Below are positions 30,567 through 39,226 of a stretch of 64,000 bases of DNA, in pieces; the stretch's first letter is position 1, and every line of letters starts with the position of its first letter. Made by a program: the position numbers and the translations under genes. The stretch lies in the NCBI RefSeq assembly GCF_000175635.1, contig NZ_ACVP01000032.1:26107-90106 (forward strand). Direction: 5' to 3'. Below the pieces are notes generated by a model that ran no database searches, was not told where the DNA came from, and saw only the letters and a list, made by a program, of their open reading frames with translations. Origin of the DNA: Corynebacterium tuberculostearicum SK141. Lineage in GTDB: Bacteria > Actinomycetota > Actinomycetes > Mycobacteriales > Mycobacteriaceae.

Positions 30567-31460
30567 CTACTTCTTCAGCTGCGCAATCTGGTGCTTTGCC
30601 AGATGGCCAATCTCGCTGGCGAAGTCAGAAACCCAGCCGGCGCCCTTACGGGCCTGAACGCCTAGGTCATGAATGGAGCCGTCCTTGACTTCACGGTTGA
30701 CCAACTTGGACACCGCGCCGCCAAAGTCCTGCAGCTGCTCAGCGCGATGAGCAACGCCCCACTTGGTGACCTCGAGCAAAGAATCCTTCACGAAGGAACC
30801 ATCCAGCTTGGACTCGCCATATTCGCGCTCGGTGAAGGTAATGGGAACTTCGCGAACGTCAAAGCCAGCCTTGACGGCACGGAAGGCCAAATCGACCTGG
30901 AAGATGTAGCCGGCCTTGGACAGCTCATCAAAGTCGATGGACTCGAGCAGCTCGCGGCGGAACGCACGGTAGCCGGCGGTCATATCGGACAGCCCAGCGC
31001 CCAGCGCTACGGAGATGTAAATATTGCCCAAGCGGGAGAGGTACTCACGAGAAGCCGGCCAGTTGACGGTCTCGCCACCCGGAATGTAGCGGGAGCCGAT
31101 AACTAGGTCCGCGCCCTTGTCCACCTCTTCCAACAACAGGTGAAGCTGTTCCGGCGCATGGGAGCCGTCTGCATCCATCTCACACAGCACCTGGTAGTCG
31201 CGCTCCAATCCCCACTCAAAGCCGGCGATATAAGCGCCTAGCAGACCGCCCTTGCCCTCGCGGTGAAGAACGTGGATGTGGTCATCCTGTGCTGCGAACT
31301 CATCGGCCTTGTCACCAGTTCCATCGGGAGAGTTATCGTCCACGATGAGGATATGGACCTCTGGGACGGCCTCACGGACGCGTCCAGTAATGAGAGGAAG
31401 ATTTTCGATCTCGTTATAGGTCGGGATGATGACCAAGGTCGAGGATTCAAGCGTGCTCAC
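30567..31460 (-). CDS. ppm1: Polyprenol monophosphomannose synthase
   Basis: This 297-residue GT2 glycosyltransferase has LVIIPTYNEIENL, VDDNSPDGTGD, DxD-type CEMDADGSH, VIGSRYIPGG and the acceptor motif REYGESKLDGSF. It moves mannose from GDP-mannose to polyprenyl phosphate, giving the donor for lipomannan, lipoarabinomannan and protein O-mannosylation. In M. tuberculosis it is fused to Lnt; here, as in C. glutamicum, it is separate, starting 5 bp after the lnt stop. The GTG at 31460 has GGAG 10 nt upstream. A C-terminal extension of about 50 residues beyond the catalytic core (from about 240) is Lys/Ala-rich. Confidence 0.95.
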   Translation of the reverse strand: MSTLESSTLVIIPTYNEIENLPLITGRVREAVPEVHILIVDDNSPDGTGDKADEFAAQDDHIHVLHREGKGGLLGAYIAGFEWGLERDYQVLCEMDADGSHAPEQLHLLLEEVDKGADLVIGSRYIPGGETVNWPASREYLSRLGNIYISVALGAGLSDMTAGYRAFRRELLESIDFDELSKAGYIFQVDLAFRAVKAGFDVREVPITFTEREYGESKLDGSFVKDSLLEVTKWGVAHRAEQLQDFGGAVSKLVNREVKDGSIHDLGVQARKGAGWVSDFASEIGHLAKHQIAQLKK

Positions 31461-31465
31461 AGTGT

Positions 31466-32995
31466 TTATGCTCCTACGTATGTATCTGTGCCGGAGCGGC
31501 GCGGGGTGCGTCGCAGGCGGTTTGTGCGCAAAGCTACCAGTGCGCAGACTGTTCCAATAATAACCATGAGCCATTGCAGGGGCGAACCAAACCTCACGGA
31601 AAAGGTCTCTCCGCTACGCAAGGGCAACTGCTCTACTAACGCGTCCGGCGTGAAAATCTCCGTGGACTGGCTAACGTGGCCATCTGGGTGAACAATGGCG
31701 GATACTCCAGAGGTCGCCGCCACCACCACGGCTCGGTCCGTCTCCATGGCGCGCAATCGGCTCATGGCCAATTGTTGGTAGGTCATATCGGAATAGCCAA
31801 AGGTGGCGTTATTGGTGGGAGTAGTCAGTAGTTGTGCACCATTTTTCACCGACTCCCTAAAGGCGTTATCGAAGGAGACCTCGTAGCACGTTGCCACGCC
31901 TACCGGCACTCCCGCCATGGAGACAACGCCTGGGCCGTCGCCGGGTTTGAAGTCACCGGCTAGATTCACATAGTCAGAAAATTTGGCAAAGAAGTCCCGC
32001 ATGGGCATGGTTTCACCGAAGGGCTGCAGGTACTTCTTATAGTGGTGGTCTCCTACCGTATGCCCGGGAGCAAAGACCTGCATTGTGTTGCGGGCTCCCA
32101 CCTCATCCCGCGTAGCGGTGCCAACCAAAACAGGTGCGTCTATCGCATCGACGGCGCCACTGATCGCCGAGGCTGCCTTGCCGTCACGGAATGGGTTGAT
32201 ATCAGAGGAGTTTTCGGGCCAGATGACTAGGTCAATGTCCTTGTCGCGTGCGGCCAGCTTCTTTGTCTCAGCCACGTGGTTGTTAAGGACCGCTTGGCGT
32301 TGCCCGGCAAAGTCTAGGCCCATGCGTGGTACGTTTCCTTGGATAGCGGCAACCTTTGCTTCCCCGACAGTGGAATCGTCTCGGTTGATTCCCAGACCTG
32401 CCACCGTTGCGCTTGCAAGGGGAAGGATAGCTGCTAAGAATGCGGCGCTTTTGGCTTTCCATCCGCGTTGAATCAGCAGTGCAGCGAGACCGCAACCGCA
32501 CAGAACCGTGGCTGCGGTAATGAGCGAGGTTCCACCCCACGGAGCCAGGTTGGCTAGCGGTCCGTCGATTTGTCCCCAAGCCAATTTCACCCAAGAAAAA
32601 CCGCCGAAAGGTACCGAAGAACGCAACACCTCCACCGCGAGGTAGAAGAACGGGAAGGCAATAAAACCGTATTTCCACCGCGCTACTGCCGCGCCGCCAA
32701 TGCCCAGTAGAATCGCGTATACCGAAAGCCATATAGCCAAAGCGATGTATGGCCCACTGCCCACTAATTCGCCGATCCATGGCAGCGTCAGCAGGTACAG
32801 CACGAGCGAATGCGCGACTGCAAGAAGCGCGCCCACACGGGCGGTAACGTGCCTAGTTCCCCACGGCAGCAAGCTCGCGTACAGCAAGCCCACGCCCACA
32901 ATGGCAGCCCACCACCAGCCACGGGGCTCTATGGCGGCATATGTGAGCAGACCGGAAAGGCCCGCCACTACGAGGCGGGCAAGAGTTAGCACCAC
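31466..32995 (-). CDS. lnt: Apolipoprotein N-acyltransferase
   Basis: This 509-residue membrane protein has about six to seven N-terminal helices, then a nitrilase-fold domain (about 210-470) and one C-terminal helix. The Glu-Lys-Cys catalytic triad lies in VIWPENSSD, YKKYLQPFGE and VATCYEVSFD. It N-acylates the lipidated cysteine of lipoproteins and is the free-standing form of the M. tuberculosis Ppm1 N-terminal half. Its GTG start overlaps the fxsA-like stop as TAGTG; ppm1 follows. Confidence 0.95.
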   Translation of the reverse strand: MVLTLARLVVAGLSGLLTYAAIEPRGWWWAAIVGVGLLYASLLPWGTRHVTARVGALLAVAHSLVLYLLTLPWIGELVGSGPYIALAIWLSVYAILLGIGGAAVARWKYGFIAFPFFYLAVEVLRSSVPFGGFSWVKLAWGQIDGPLANLAPWGGTSLITAATVLCGCGLAALLIQRGWKAKSAAFLAAILPLASATVAGLGINRDDSTVGEAKVAAIQGNVPRMGLDFAGQRQAVLNNHVAETKKLAARDKDIDLVIWPENSSDINPFRDGKAASAISGAVDAIDAPVLVGTATRDEVGARNTMQVFAPGHTVGDHHYKKYLQPFGETMPMRDFFAKFSDYVNLAGDFKPGDGPGVVSMAGVPVGVATCYEVSFDNAFRESVKNGAQLLTTPTNNATFGYSDMTYQQLAMSRLRAMETDRAVVVAATSGVSAIVHPDGHVSQSTEIFTPDALVEQLPLRSGETFSVRFGSPLQWLMVIIGTVCALVALRTNRLRRTPRRSGTDTYVGA

Positions 32996-33597
32996 TAGCT
33001 CTTTCCGCCCTTGGACTCGCCACCGGAGGGTCCGAAGTCATCTGGATCCAGGTTCTCGCTCCAACGGCGGATCTCTTCCTCATCCAACACTTCATGCGGG
33101 CCAGCATCCTGCATGCTGGGGTGCCCACTTTGTGTTGCTTGGCCACGACCAAAGGAGCCAAAGTCGCCATAAGAGTCGTGCTGCTGTGCCATTGGGGTGG
33201 CCTCGTAGATCTTAACGCCCATGTTTTCGATCTTGCGGTACAAGGAGGCCGCTAGCACCGTGCGCAAGACGGCGCGGGTCGGCGAGAAGATAAAGAGGGC
33301 TCCGAGGATCGTCGTCAAGAAGCCCGGCAAAGAAAGCAACATGCCGCCTACCAAGGTAAGGCCCACATTGCTGGCGGTCTTGCCCACATTGCCGGCGTGA
33401 ACGACGTATGTACCGTCCCCTGTGCGTTCGACCTGCTTTCCCATCAAGCGGCGCACTTCAAGGCCAGCGATGGACATTCCGAAGAACATGGTGACAAAGA
33501 GTGCGATAAGCGCCCAGCCAACGCCGATCCATTTTGAGACGGCCCAAAAAGTCAGGGTCTCTGCGACCATGTAGAGAGCAAAATACATAAACGGCAT
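32995..33597 (-). CDS. FxsA family membrane protein
   Basis: This 200-residue protein has an N-terminal FxsA domain (about 1-130) with three or four hydrophobic helices (FALYMVAETLTFWAVSKWIG, LIALFVTMFFGMSIAGLEVR, GGMLLSLPGFLTTILGALF), and a long acidic, polar C-terminal tail. FxsA relieves phage T7 exclusion in E. coli, but its native role is unknown. It is first in the operon with lnt and ppm1. A TAGACT box 6 nt before the ATG implies a leaderless message. Confidence 0.88.
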   Translation of the reverse strand: MPFMYFALYMVAETLTFWAVSKWIGVGWALIALFVTMFFGMSIAGLEVRRLMGKQVERTGDGTYVVHAGNVGKTASNVGLTLVGGMLLSLPGFLTTILGALFIFSPTRAVLRTVLAASLYRKIENMGVKIYEATPMAQQHDSYGDFGSFGRGQATQSGHPSMQDAGPHEVLDEEEIRRWSENLDPDDFGPSGGESKGGKS

Positions 33598-33603
33598 GGC
33601 CTC

Positions 33604-33609
33604 AGTCTA
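33604..33609 (-). promoter_or_regulatory. -10 box TAGACT, FxsA-lnt-ppm1 operon
   Basis: TAGACT on the minus strand ends 6 nt before the ATG at 33597; leaderless. Confidence 0.5.
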
Positions 33610-33669
33610 ACGAGGCAGACTGATAAAGTGCTGGCAACACTCATGCGCGAGGCTGCAGCCGCGGCAGGT

Positions 33670-33675
33670 TAAACT
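33670..33675 (+). promoter_or_regulatory. -10 box TAAACT, leaderless CobG-like gene
   Basis: TAAACT ends 7 nt before the ATG at 33683 and decides that start over the GTG two codons earlier. Confidence 0.5.
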
Positions 33676-33682
33676 AGTGCGC

Positions 33683-34468
33683 ATGCTTACTCCTGCGCTT
33701 TTTGAAGACCCCCAGTACGGCACGTGCATCCGCATCTACGTTGCCGGCGGCAGCACCCACGCCCAGGATTGGGTCACTTTGGCGCAGTGCGCCAGTGCTT
33801 GTGCGGATGGGTATGTCTACATCGACCGGTTCTCCGCAATCGAGCTGCGCGGCATTAAGGATGCGGAGGCACTCATTCAGCAGCTCCAGGAGTTGCAATT
33901 GCGCGCCACGGCGATGCCGGTGCTGGCTTCGCCATTGTCGGCGGAGGCCAAGCAAACGGCCCAGGATATCGCGGCTGAGCTAGGAGCGGCAAAAGGCGGT
34001 CCCGGACTGGCCGTTATCGCCCACGACGACGTACCGACCGGCGCGGCCGCAGTCAGCCTTAGCATCGACGGGGACGGTGCCCTGCGCCTTGAGCGTTCCC
34101 CGCTTGGCGACGCCCCCTCGGCCCCACTGACTCCGCACGCTGCCGCCCACCACTATGAGGAGGCGCTCCAAGGCACCGAATCCCTAGAGCATGATGCCTC
34201 CGCCCTGGCAGAACCAGGCCCTATTGGCTGGTTAGATGATCATTTGCCTGCGGGCGTAGTTGACCTCGGCGCGGGCGTGCACCGCGGCGCCATCCCTGCT
34301 GAGTTTGCGCAGCTCATCGGCCAATTAGAGGTAGACATCACCGTCACCCCGTGGGGCGGATTAGTCTTTCACAATATTGCCGAGGGCGACGCCGAAGTGG
34401 TACTGCGCGTACTCGCCCCACGCGGTTTTATCTTCGATATCAACTCTCCCCTGCTGCGCGCAGAGTAG
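33683..34468 (+). CDS. CobG-like (nitrite/sulfite reductase ferredoxin-like half domains) remnant
   Basis: This 261-residue protein shows two half-domains of the type found in CobG and siroheme reductases: residues about 10-75 (GTCIRIYVAGG, DGYVYIDRFSAIELRGI) and about 180-260 (GVVDLGAGVHRGAIPAEFAQLI, VTPWGGLVFHNI). Precorrin-3B synthase CobG is about 380-400 residues and carries a [4Fe-4S]-siroheme centre on four cysteines in its second half. Here the only cysteines are three near the N-terminus, so the redox centre is missing. No other cobalamin gene is visible nearby. It may be a vestige or a non-redox derivative. Confidence 0.6.
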   Translation: MLTPALFEDPQYGTCIRIYVAGGSTHAQDWVTLAQCASACADGYVYIDRFSAIELRGIKDAEALIQQLQELQLRATAMPVLASPLSAEAKQTAQDIAAELGAAKGGPGLAVIAHDDVPTGAAAVSLSIDGDGALRLERSPLGDAPSAPLTPHAAAHHYEEALQGTESLEHDASALAEPGPIGWLDDHLPAGVVDLGAGVHRGAIPAEFAQLIGQLEVDITVTPWGGLVFHNIAEGDAEVVLRVLAPRGFIFDINSPLLRAE

Positions 34469-34482
34469 AAAGAGCGCAAGGT

Positions 34483-35229
34483 TTAGCGCGGCATGTGCCG
34501 CCATATTGGGCGCGGTACAAGCCGCATGACCCACGCTAGGCCCTGCAGAGCCCGAGGAATCCACACGGTGCGCGAACGCGGCTTACCGCGCCGTGCATCG
34601 CGGTCAATACAACCGACAACTGCCTCGGCCACATCTGCCGGACGCACAGAAAGCGGCGCCGGCTTCATTCCTTCGGTCATGCTGCCGATGACAAAGCCAG
34701 GACGCGCGGTAATAAGGCCTACCTGGCTGCCGTGCAGCTTGTCCGCCAGTCCCTGACAGAAGGCATCAAGACCGGCCTTGGTAGATCCGTACACGTAATT
34801 TGCCCGGCGGGCCCGCCAGCCTGCTATCGAGGAAAATGCGACGATATGACCGCGGTGCATGCGCTGGGAAACCAGCGTAAGCAGTGAAATCTGCGCGGCA
34901 TAATCGATTGTGGCGATGTCGACCGCGTGGGACGCATCGCGTTCTGCCCGCTGCTGGTCACCAAGGATGCCGAAGGCGACGACAGCAAGCTCAATGGGGC
35001 CTGCCAACTCTATGGCGCGATCGACCACACCGGCATGGGACGGAAAATCTGCGGCGTCGAAATCGAGCAGATGAACGCTGCGCGCACCTGCCGCCCGGAG
35101 CCGGCCTTCCACGCCTTCCATACCGTGGGTGCCTCGAGCGGCGAGCACAATATCTTGGCCAGGGGCTACTCGCCTAGCGATTTCTCCGCCAATATCGCTG
35201 CGGCCGCCCAGAATCAGTACGCCAGCCAT
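34483..35229 (-). CDS. Short-chain dehydrogenase/reductase (DprE2-like)
   Basis: This 248-residue classical SDR has an NAD(P)-binding motif VLILGGRSDIGGEIA, the active-site Ser in AFSSIAG, and catalytic Tyr-Lys in YGSTK. The pattern ILGGxSDIG with the C-terminal RPADVAEAV resembles the DprE2 family, which completes the epimerisation of decaprenyl-phospho-ribose to arabinose. Whether this is DprE2 or a paralogue is unclear; dprE1 is not adjacent. Its ATG is overlapped by the stop of the M24 peptidase gene (TAATG). Confidence 0.8.
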   Translation of the reverse strand: MAGVLILGGRSDIGGEIARRVAPGQDIVLAARGTHGMEGVEGRLRAAGARSVHLLDFDAADFPSHAGVVDRAIELAGPIELAVVAFGILGDQQRAERDASHAVDIATIDYAAQISLLTLVSQRMHRGHIVAFSSIAGWRARRANYVYGSTKAGLDAFCQGLADKLHGSQVGLITARPGFVIGSMTEGMKPAPLSVRPADVAEAVVGCIDRDARRGKPRSRTVWIPRALQGLAWVMRLVPRPIWRHMPR

Positions 35230-36356
35230 TAACGGACGTCACGCGGAGCTTGGTTCAGGGACTCGTAGCCATCGTTGGTCAGCACCACGATGTCTTCCAA
35301 ACGCATGCCCCACTTGCCTTCCAAGTAAATACCCGGCTCAATGGAAAAGGCCATGCCCTCCTCCAAGGCGAGATCGTTGCCTTCCATAATGAAGGGCTCC
35401 TCGTGCGTGGACAGGCCGATGCCATGACCGGTGCGGTGGACAAAGTAGTCGCCCCAGCCGGCCGCCGAGATCGCCTGGCGGACGATGGCATCGATGTCTG
35501 CGGCGGTGCTGCCGGGGTGGGCTGCAGCTCGGCCGGCGGCTTGGGCGTCAGCAAGCACGGCATAGGCATCCTGGAAATCCCGCGGAGCCTTGGAAATATC
35601 CCCGCCCACTACGTAGGTGCGGGTGCAATCGGAGTGGTAGCCGGAAGGCAAAGTGCCGCCGATATCGACGACGACTGGCTCGCCCTCAGCCAACTCGCGA
35701 TCCGAAAAGCTATGGTGCGGGTTGGCGCCATTCGGGCCCGAGCCGACGATGACGAAATCGATAACAGAGTGCTCCTGCAGGATGAGCTTTTCCAGTTCGT
35801 GGGCGACCTCGGCCTCAGTACGACCGGCCTGCAAAAGCTGTGGAACTTGCGCGTGGACTGCGTCGATGGCATGGCCAGCCTTGCGCAGCTCAGCAATCTC
35901 AGCCTCATCCTTGCGGGTAAAGAGTTCGGCCAGTGCGTAAGTGGCCAGTTCATAGCTGGCGTGTGGAAGCAGATCTTGGAAACGCAGCACGTGGTCTGCC
36001 GTCAGCGACTGTCCCAGCGCTACCTTGCCTAGTCCGTCGCCTGCGCCACGCAGTGCCAGCTCGTACGGGTCCTCACCATCGTTCCAACCGCGCAGCTCCA
36101 CATCCAGCTGACCTACCGGTGCAGCCTTGATATCGGTGATATCGGTATTAGGCGCGACGATCCATGCAGTGCCCCGCTGCGGCACGACCAAGACCGTCAA
36201 GCGTTCGTGGGAAGAGACCCAGGAGCCGGTGAGGTAGGCAAAGTCTGATCCCGTGCCAATGAGGAGCAAATCGATGCCCTTGTCTGCAGCCGCCTTTTGT
36301 GCGGCGTGCAGACGCTGGGCGTAGACATCAGCGGAAAAAGTCTGAGTATCAGTCAT
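35229..36356 (-). CDS. M24 family metallopeptidase (Xaa-Pro aminopeptidase-like)
   Basis: This 375-residue protein has a creatinase N-terminal domain (about 1-130) and a pita-bread catalytic domain. Dinuclear metal ligands are visible: Asp in VVVDIGG, Asp in SDCTRTY, His in GHGIGLSTHEEPF, Glu in IEPGIYL and Glu in RLEDIVVL. It should remove N-terminal residues before proline or act as a prolidase. The leaderless box at 36364 sets the start. It is followed by the coupled SDR gene. Confidence 0.92.
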   Translation of the reverse strand: MTDTQTFSADVYAQRLHAAQKAAADKGIDLLLIGTGSDFAYLTGSWVSSHERLTVLVVPQRGTAWIVAPNTDITDIKAAPVGQLDVELRGWNDGEDPYELALRGAGDGLGKVALGQSLTADHVLRFQDLLPHASYELATYALAELFTRKDEAEIAELRKAGHAIDAVHAQVPQLLQAGRTEAEVAHELEKLILQEHSVIDFVIVGSGPNGANPHHSFSDRELAEGEPVVVDIGGTLPSGYHSDCTRTYVVGGDISKAPRDFQDAYAVLADAQAAGRAAAHPGSTAADIDAIVRQAISAAGWGDYFVHRTGHGIGLSTHEEPFIMEGNDLALEEGMAFSIEPGIYLEGKWGMRLEDIVVLTNDGYESLNQAPRDVR

Positions 36357-36363
36357 GCCCCAG

Positions 36364-36369
36364 AGTCTA
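36364..36369 (-). promoter_or_regulatory. -10 box TAGACT, leaderless M24 peptidase gene
   Basis: TAGACT on the minus strand ends 7 nt before the ATG at 36356. Confidence 0.5.
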
Positions 36370-36388
36370 CTCGTCCGCGCCGCGGATT

Positions 36389-39205
36389 TTAGGCGCCAAT
36401 GGCTACGACACCGCGCTGAATTGCGTCAATGGCCCGGCGGGCGTTGCGCTGAATTTCGCCGTCGTACCCCGTCTTAGCCACTTGTTGCAGCAGGTCGATG
36501 ACTTGGCGGCACCAACGGACAAAATCACCCGGGGTGAGCTCAGCTCCAGCCTCATTGGCCGCAGCCATGCAATAGCCCAAGGGCGCGCCAGCCGCCCATT
36601 GGTGTACCGCCAAGGCGAACCCGGCTTCCGGTTCGCGGGTAGGCGGCAGCCGGTGGCGTTGCTCATCTGCGGTCAGTTCGGTGTACACGCGCCAGGTGGC
36701 ATTCATAGCGTCAGCCATGCGCTCGGTGGCCGCTTCAGGCTGCCCACTGGTGGCCTTGCGGTTTTCGAAACAGCACAGGGAGGCAACACCGGCAAGCTCT
36801 GCGGGATCCAGTTCATCCCAAATTCCGCGCTTGAGGCATTGGGCCACGAGCAGATCGGATTCGCTGTGAATTTTGGCAAGGCGCTCACCTTCTTCGGTGA
36901 TGACCGGCGTGCGGTCCGCGCCAACCCCGGTGAACTCGACGTAGTCCATCTCTGCGAGGAGATCCACAATGCGCTCGAAAGTGCGGCCCAAAGTATCCGT
37001 AGCCTTATTGACCTTGGATTGCAGCTTGTCCCGATCACGCTCGCGCCGTGCAAGCTTTTGTGCCAGGCCCGCCAGCTGTTCGCGGTCAGTAGCCGGCCAA
37101 TCGTGAGCTGGATGAGCACGCAGTGCGTCGCGCAACTGCCCCACTCGCTTATTAGGCCGGGCGCGGGTGTGCGACTTCATGCGCTTGGGCCGGTCGAAGT
37201 GTTCGCGGTGCAAAACATCCTGCACATATCGGGTATTGCGGCGTGGATTCTTGCGCACCGGCTTGGGGATCTTGATGCTACCGACTTGGATCGGAGGGTT
37301 ATTGATTCCGGCTGCATCGATACGGCCAGACCACCCAGACTCAGTGGTAATCCACGGCCGGGGATCCGCAGTTTGGTTCGCGGGAGTAACAACCGCAGCG
37401 AGAATAGGACGCTTCTTGCCGGGCATCGCAATAACATCGCCCAGCTGCAAGCGTCCCAGTACCGCAATCACCTCTTGGTTGCGCTGGTTGGCACTATCGA
37501 TTTCTGATTGCTTTTCCTCGGCCGTGAGCTCGCGGCGCAGGCGGACATAGTCCATGAGAACCTCGGCGGGATCTTCCCCGTCCTTTGCAGGCGGTGCAAG
37601 CGACGACACGGCATCATCGAGCTGGTTGCGCAGTTCTCGCACGCGATGCTCGGCGCGTTCAATCTCGCGCGTTTCCTCCACGACGGAGCCATCGGCCTGG
37701 AACTGTGCGAAGGACTTTTCCAACAAACGCAGAGATTCCTCGAAACCAAGCATGCCCAGCAAATTGATCGCCATATTGTAACCCGGTGCAAAAGTGGAAA
37801 TGAGAGGATACGTACGGGTAGAAGCAAGGCCAGCTACTTGACGCGGATCCATGGCGGGTGCCCATTGCACAACTGCATTGCCCAACGTATCGATGCCACG
37901 GCGTCCTGCCCGGCCAGTCAGCTGCGTGTACTGGCCTGGGGTGAGATCGACGTGCGCCTCACCATTGAACTTAATGAGCTTTTCTAGCACCACGGTGCGC
38001 GCCGGCATATTAATGCCAAGAGCAAGCGTTTCAGTAGCGAACACGGCACGGACGAGGCCGCGTACGAATAGGTCTTCTACGATGTGCCGGAAGGCGGGCA
38101 GCATGCCCGCATGGTGTGCGGCAAAGCCGCGGGACAGGGCTTCGCGCCAGCGCTTGAAGTCTAGAACCTGCAGATCTTCTTCAGGGATACCTTCCACACC
38201 CGCATCGACAATGTCTTTAATCTGCTGTGCTTCCTCCTGGGAGGTAAGCACCATGCGGCTGCGCAGGCACTGATAGAGAGCGCCGTCGCAGCCTGCACGG
38301 GAGAAAATGAAGGTGATCGCCGGAAGCATGTCCTGCGATTGCAGTACCTTCAATACCTCTGGGCGGCCCAAGGGGCGGTAGCGATCCTGCTGCCGGGCGG
38401 CACCGGATCGTCCCCTTCCCTTACCGTGGAATTCGCTGCGCCCGCCGCCCTTGTGACGGGCGCGAGCGCGAAAACCTTTGCCGGACTTATAGTCCGCGCG
38501 ACCATCGTCGGTATCGCCAGCTTCCAGGCGCTGGATCCTACGCTCTAGCTCAGCGTTGACCTGTCCGCCAGATTCTGGCTCGAAGAGCGGATAAATCTTG
38601 CGCCCCAGCATCATCCACTGGTCGAGAGGAACTGGGCGGTGTTCGGAAACGATGACGGTGGTATCGCCGCGCACGGTTGACAGCCAGTCGCCGAATTCTT
38701 CCGAATTGGACACGGTGGCAGATAGGCCAATGATGGAGACATGATCCGCGAGGTTGAGAATGACCTCTTCCCACACAGCACCGCGGGAAGCATCGGCCAA
38801 AAAGTGGATCTCATCCATGACCACGTGGGTCAAGCGATCGAGGGCCGCGGATTCTGCGTAAATCATATTGCGCAGCACCTCGGTGGTCATGACGACGATC
38901 TCTGCATCAGAGTTGATCGATACGTCACCGGTGAGCAGGCCTACGGCCTCTTCGCCATGCTCTTCCACCAAGTCGTGGTACTTCTGGTTGCTCAAGGCTT
39001 TAATCGGCGTCGTATAAAAGCACTTGGTTCCCCGGCTCAGCGCCAAAGAGACAGCAAATTCGCCCACGATGGTTTTGCCGGCGCCGGTCGGCGCGCAGAC
39101 CAGTACGCCGTGACCGTTTTCCACGGCCTGGCAGCCCTTTACCTGGAACTCATCCAACGGGTATGGCAGGGCTGCGGTAAAAGAATCCAGATGAGTTTCA
39201 GTCAT
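36389..39205 (-). CDS. Ski2/Mtr4-like DExH RNA helicase (HelY homologue)
   Basis: This 938-residue superfamily 2 helicase begins FQVKGCQAVENGHGVLVCAP (residues 19-38), continues with TGAGKT (motif I), and has motif II DEIHFL, motif III SAT, and QLTGRAGRRGID as motif VI. The RecA core is about residues 1-480; the rest is the winged-helix/helical arch part seen in actinobacterial HelY. It is thought to act in RNA processing or decay. It sits directly downstream of tatC, an order conserved with the mycobacterial pup locus (pafBC-tatAC-helY). Confidence 0.92.
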   Translation of the reverse strand: MTETHLDSFTAALPYPLDEFQVKGCQAVENGHGVLVCAPTGAGKTIVGEFAVSLALSRGTKCFYTTPIKALSNQKYHDLVEEHGEEAVGLLTGDVSINSDAEIVVMTTEVLRNMIYAESAALDRLTHVVMDEIHFLADASRGAVWEEVILNLADHVSIIGLSATVSNSEEFGDWLSTVRGDTTVIVSEHRPVPLDQWMMLGRKIYPLFEPESGGQVNAELERRIQRLEAGDTDDGRADYKSGKGFRARARHKGGGRSEFHGKGRGRSGAARQQDRYRPLGRPEVLKVLQSQDMLPAITFIFSRAGCDGALYQCLRSRMVLTSQEEAQQIKDIVDAGVEGIPEEDLQVLDFKRWREALSRGFAAHHAGMLPAFRHIVEDLFVRGLVRAVFATETLALGINMPARTVVLEKLIKFNGEAHVDLTPGQYTQLTGRAGRRGIDTLGNAVVQWAPAMDPRQVAGLASTRTYPLISTFAPGYNMAINLLGMLGFEESLRLLEKSFAQFQADGSVVEETREIERAEHRVRELRNQLDDAVSSLAPPAKDGEDPAEVLMDYVRLRRELTAEEKQSEIDSANQRNQEVIAVLGRLQLGDVIAMPGKKRPILAAVVTPANQTADPRPWITTESGWSGRIDAAGINNPPIQVGSIKIPKPVRKNPRRNTRYVQDVLHREHFDRPKRMKSHTRARPNKRVGQLRDALRAHPAHDWPATDREQLAGLAQKLARRERDRDKLQSKVNKATDTLGRTFERIVDLLAEMDYVEFTGVGADRTPVITEEGERLAKIHSESDLLVAQCLKRGIWDELDPAELAGVASLCCFENRKATSGQPEAATERMADAMNATWRVYTELTADEQRHRLPPTREPEAGFALAVHQWAAGAPLGYCMAAANEAGAELTPGDFVRWCRQVIDLLQQVAKTGYDGEIQRNARRAIDAIQRGVVAIGA

Positions 39206-39213
39206 GACTCCCC

Positions 39214-39219
39214 AGGCTA
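39214..39219 (-). promoter_or_regulatory. -10 box TAGCCT, helicase gene
   Basis: TAGCCT on the minus strand lies inside the gap after tatC and ends 8 nt before the ATG at 39205; the helicase may thus have its own leaderless transcript. Confidence 0.45.
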
Positions 39220-39226
39220 CCCGTGC

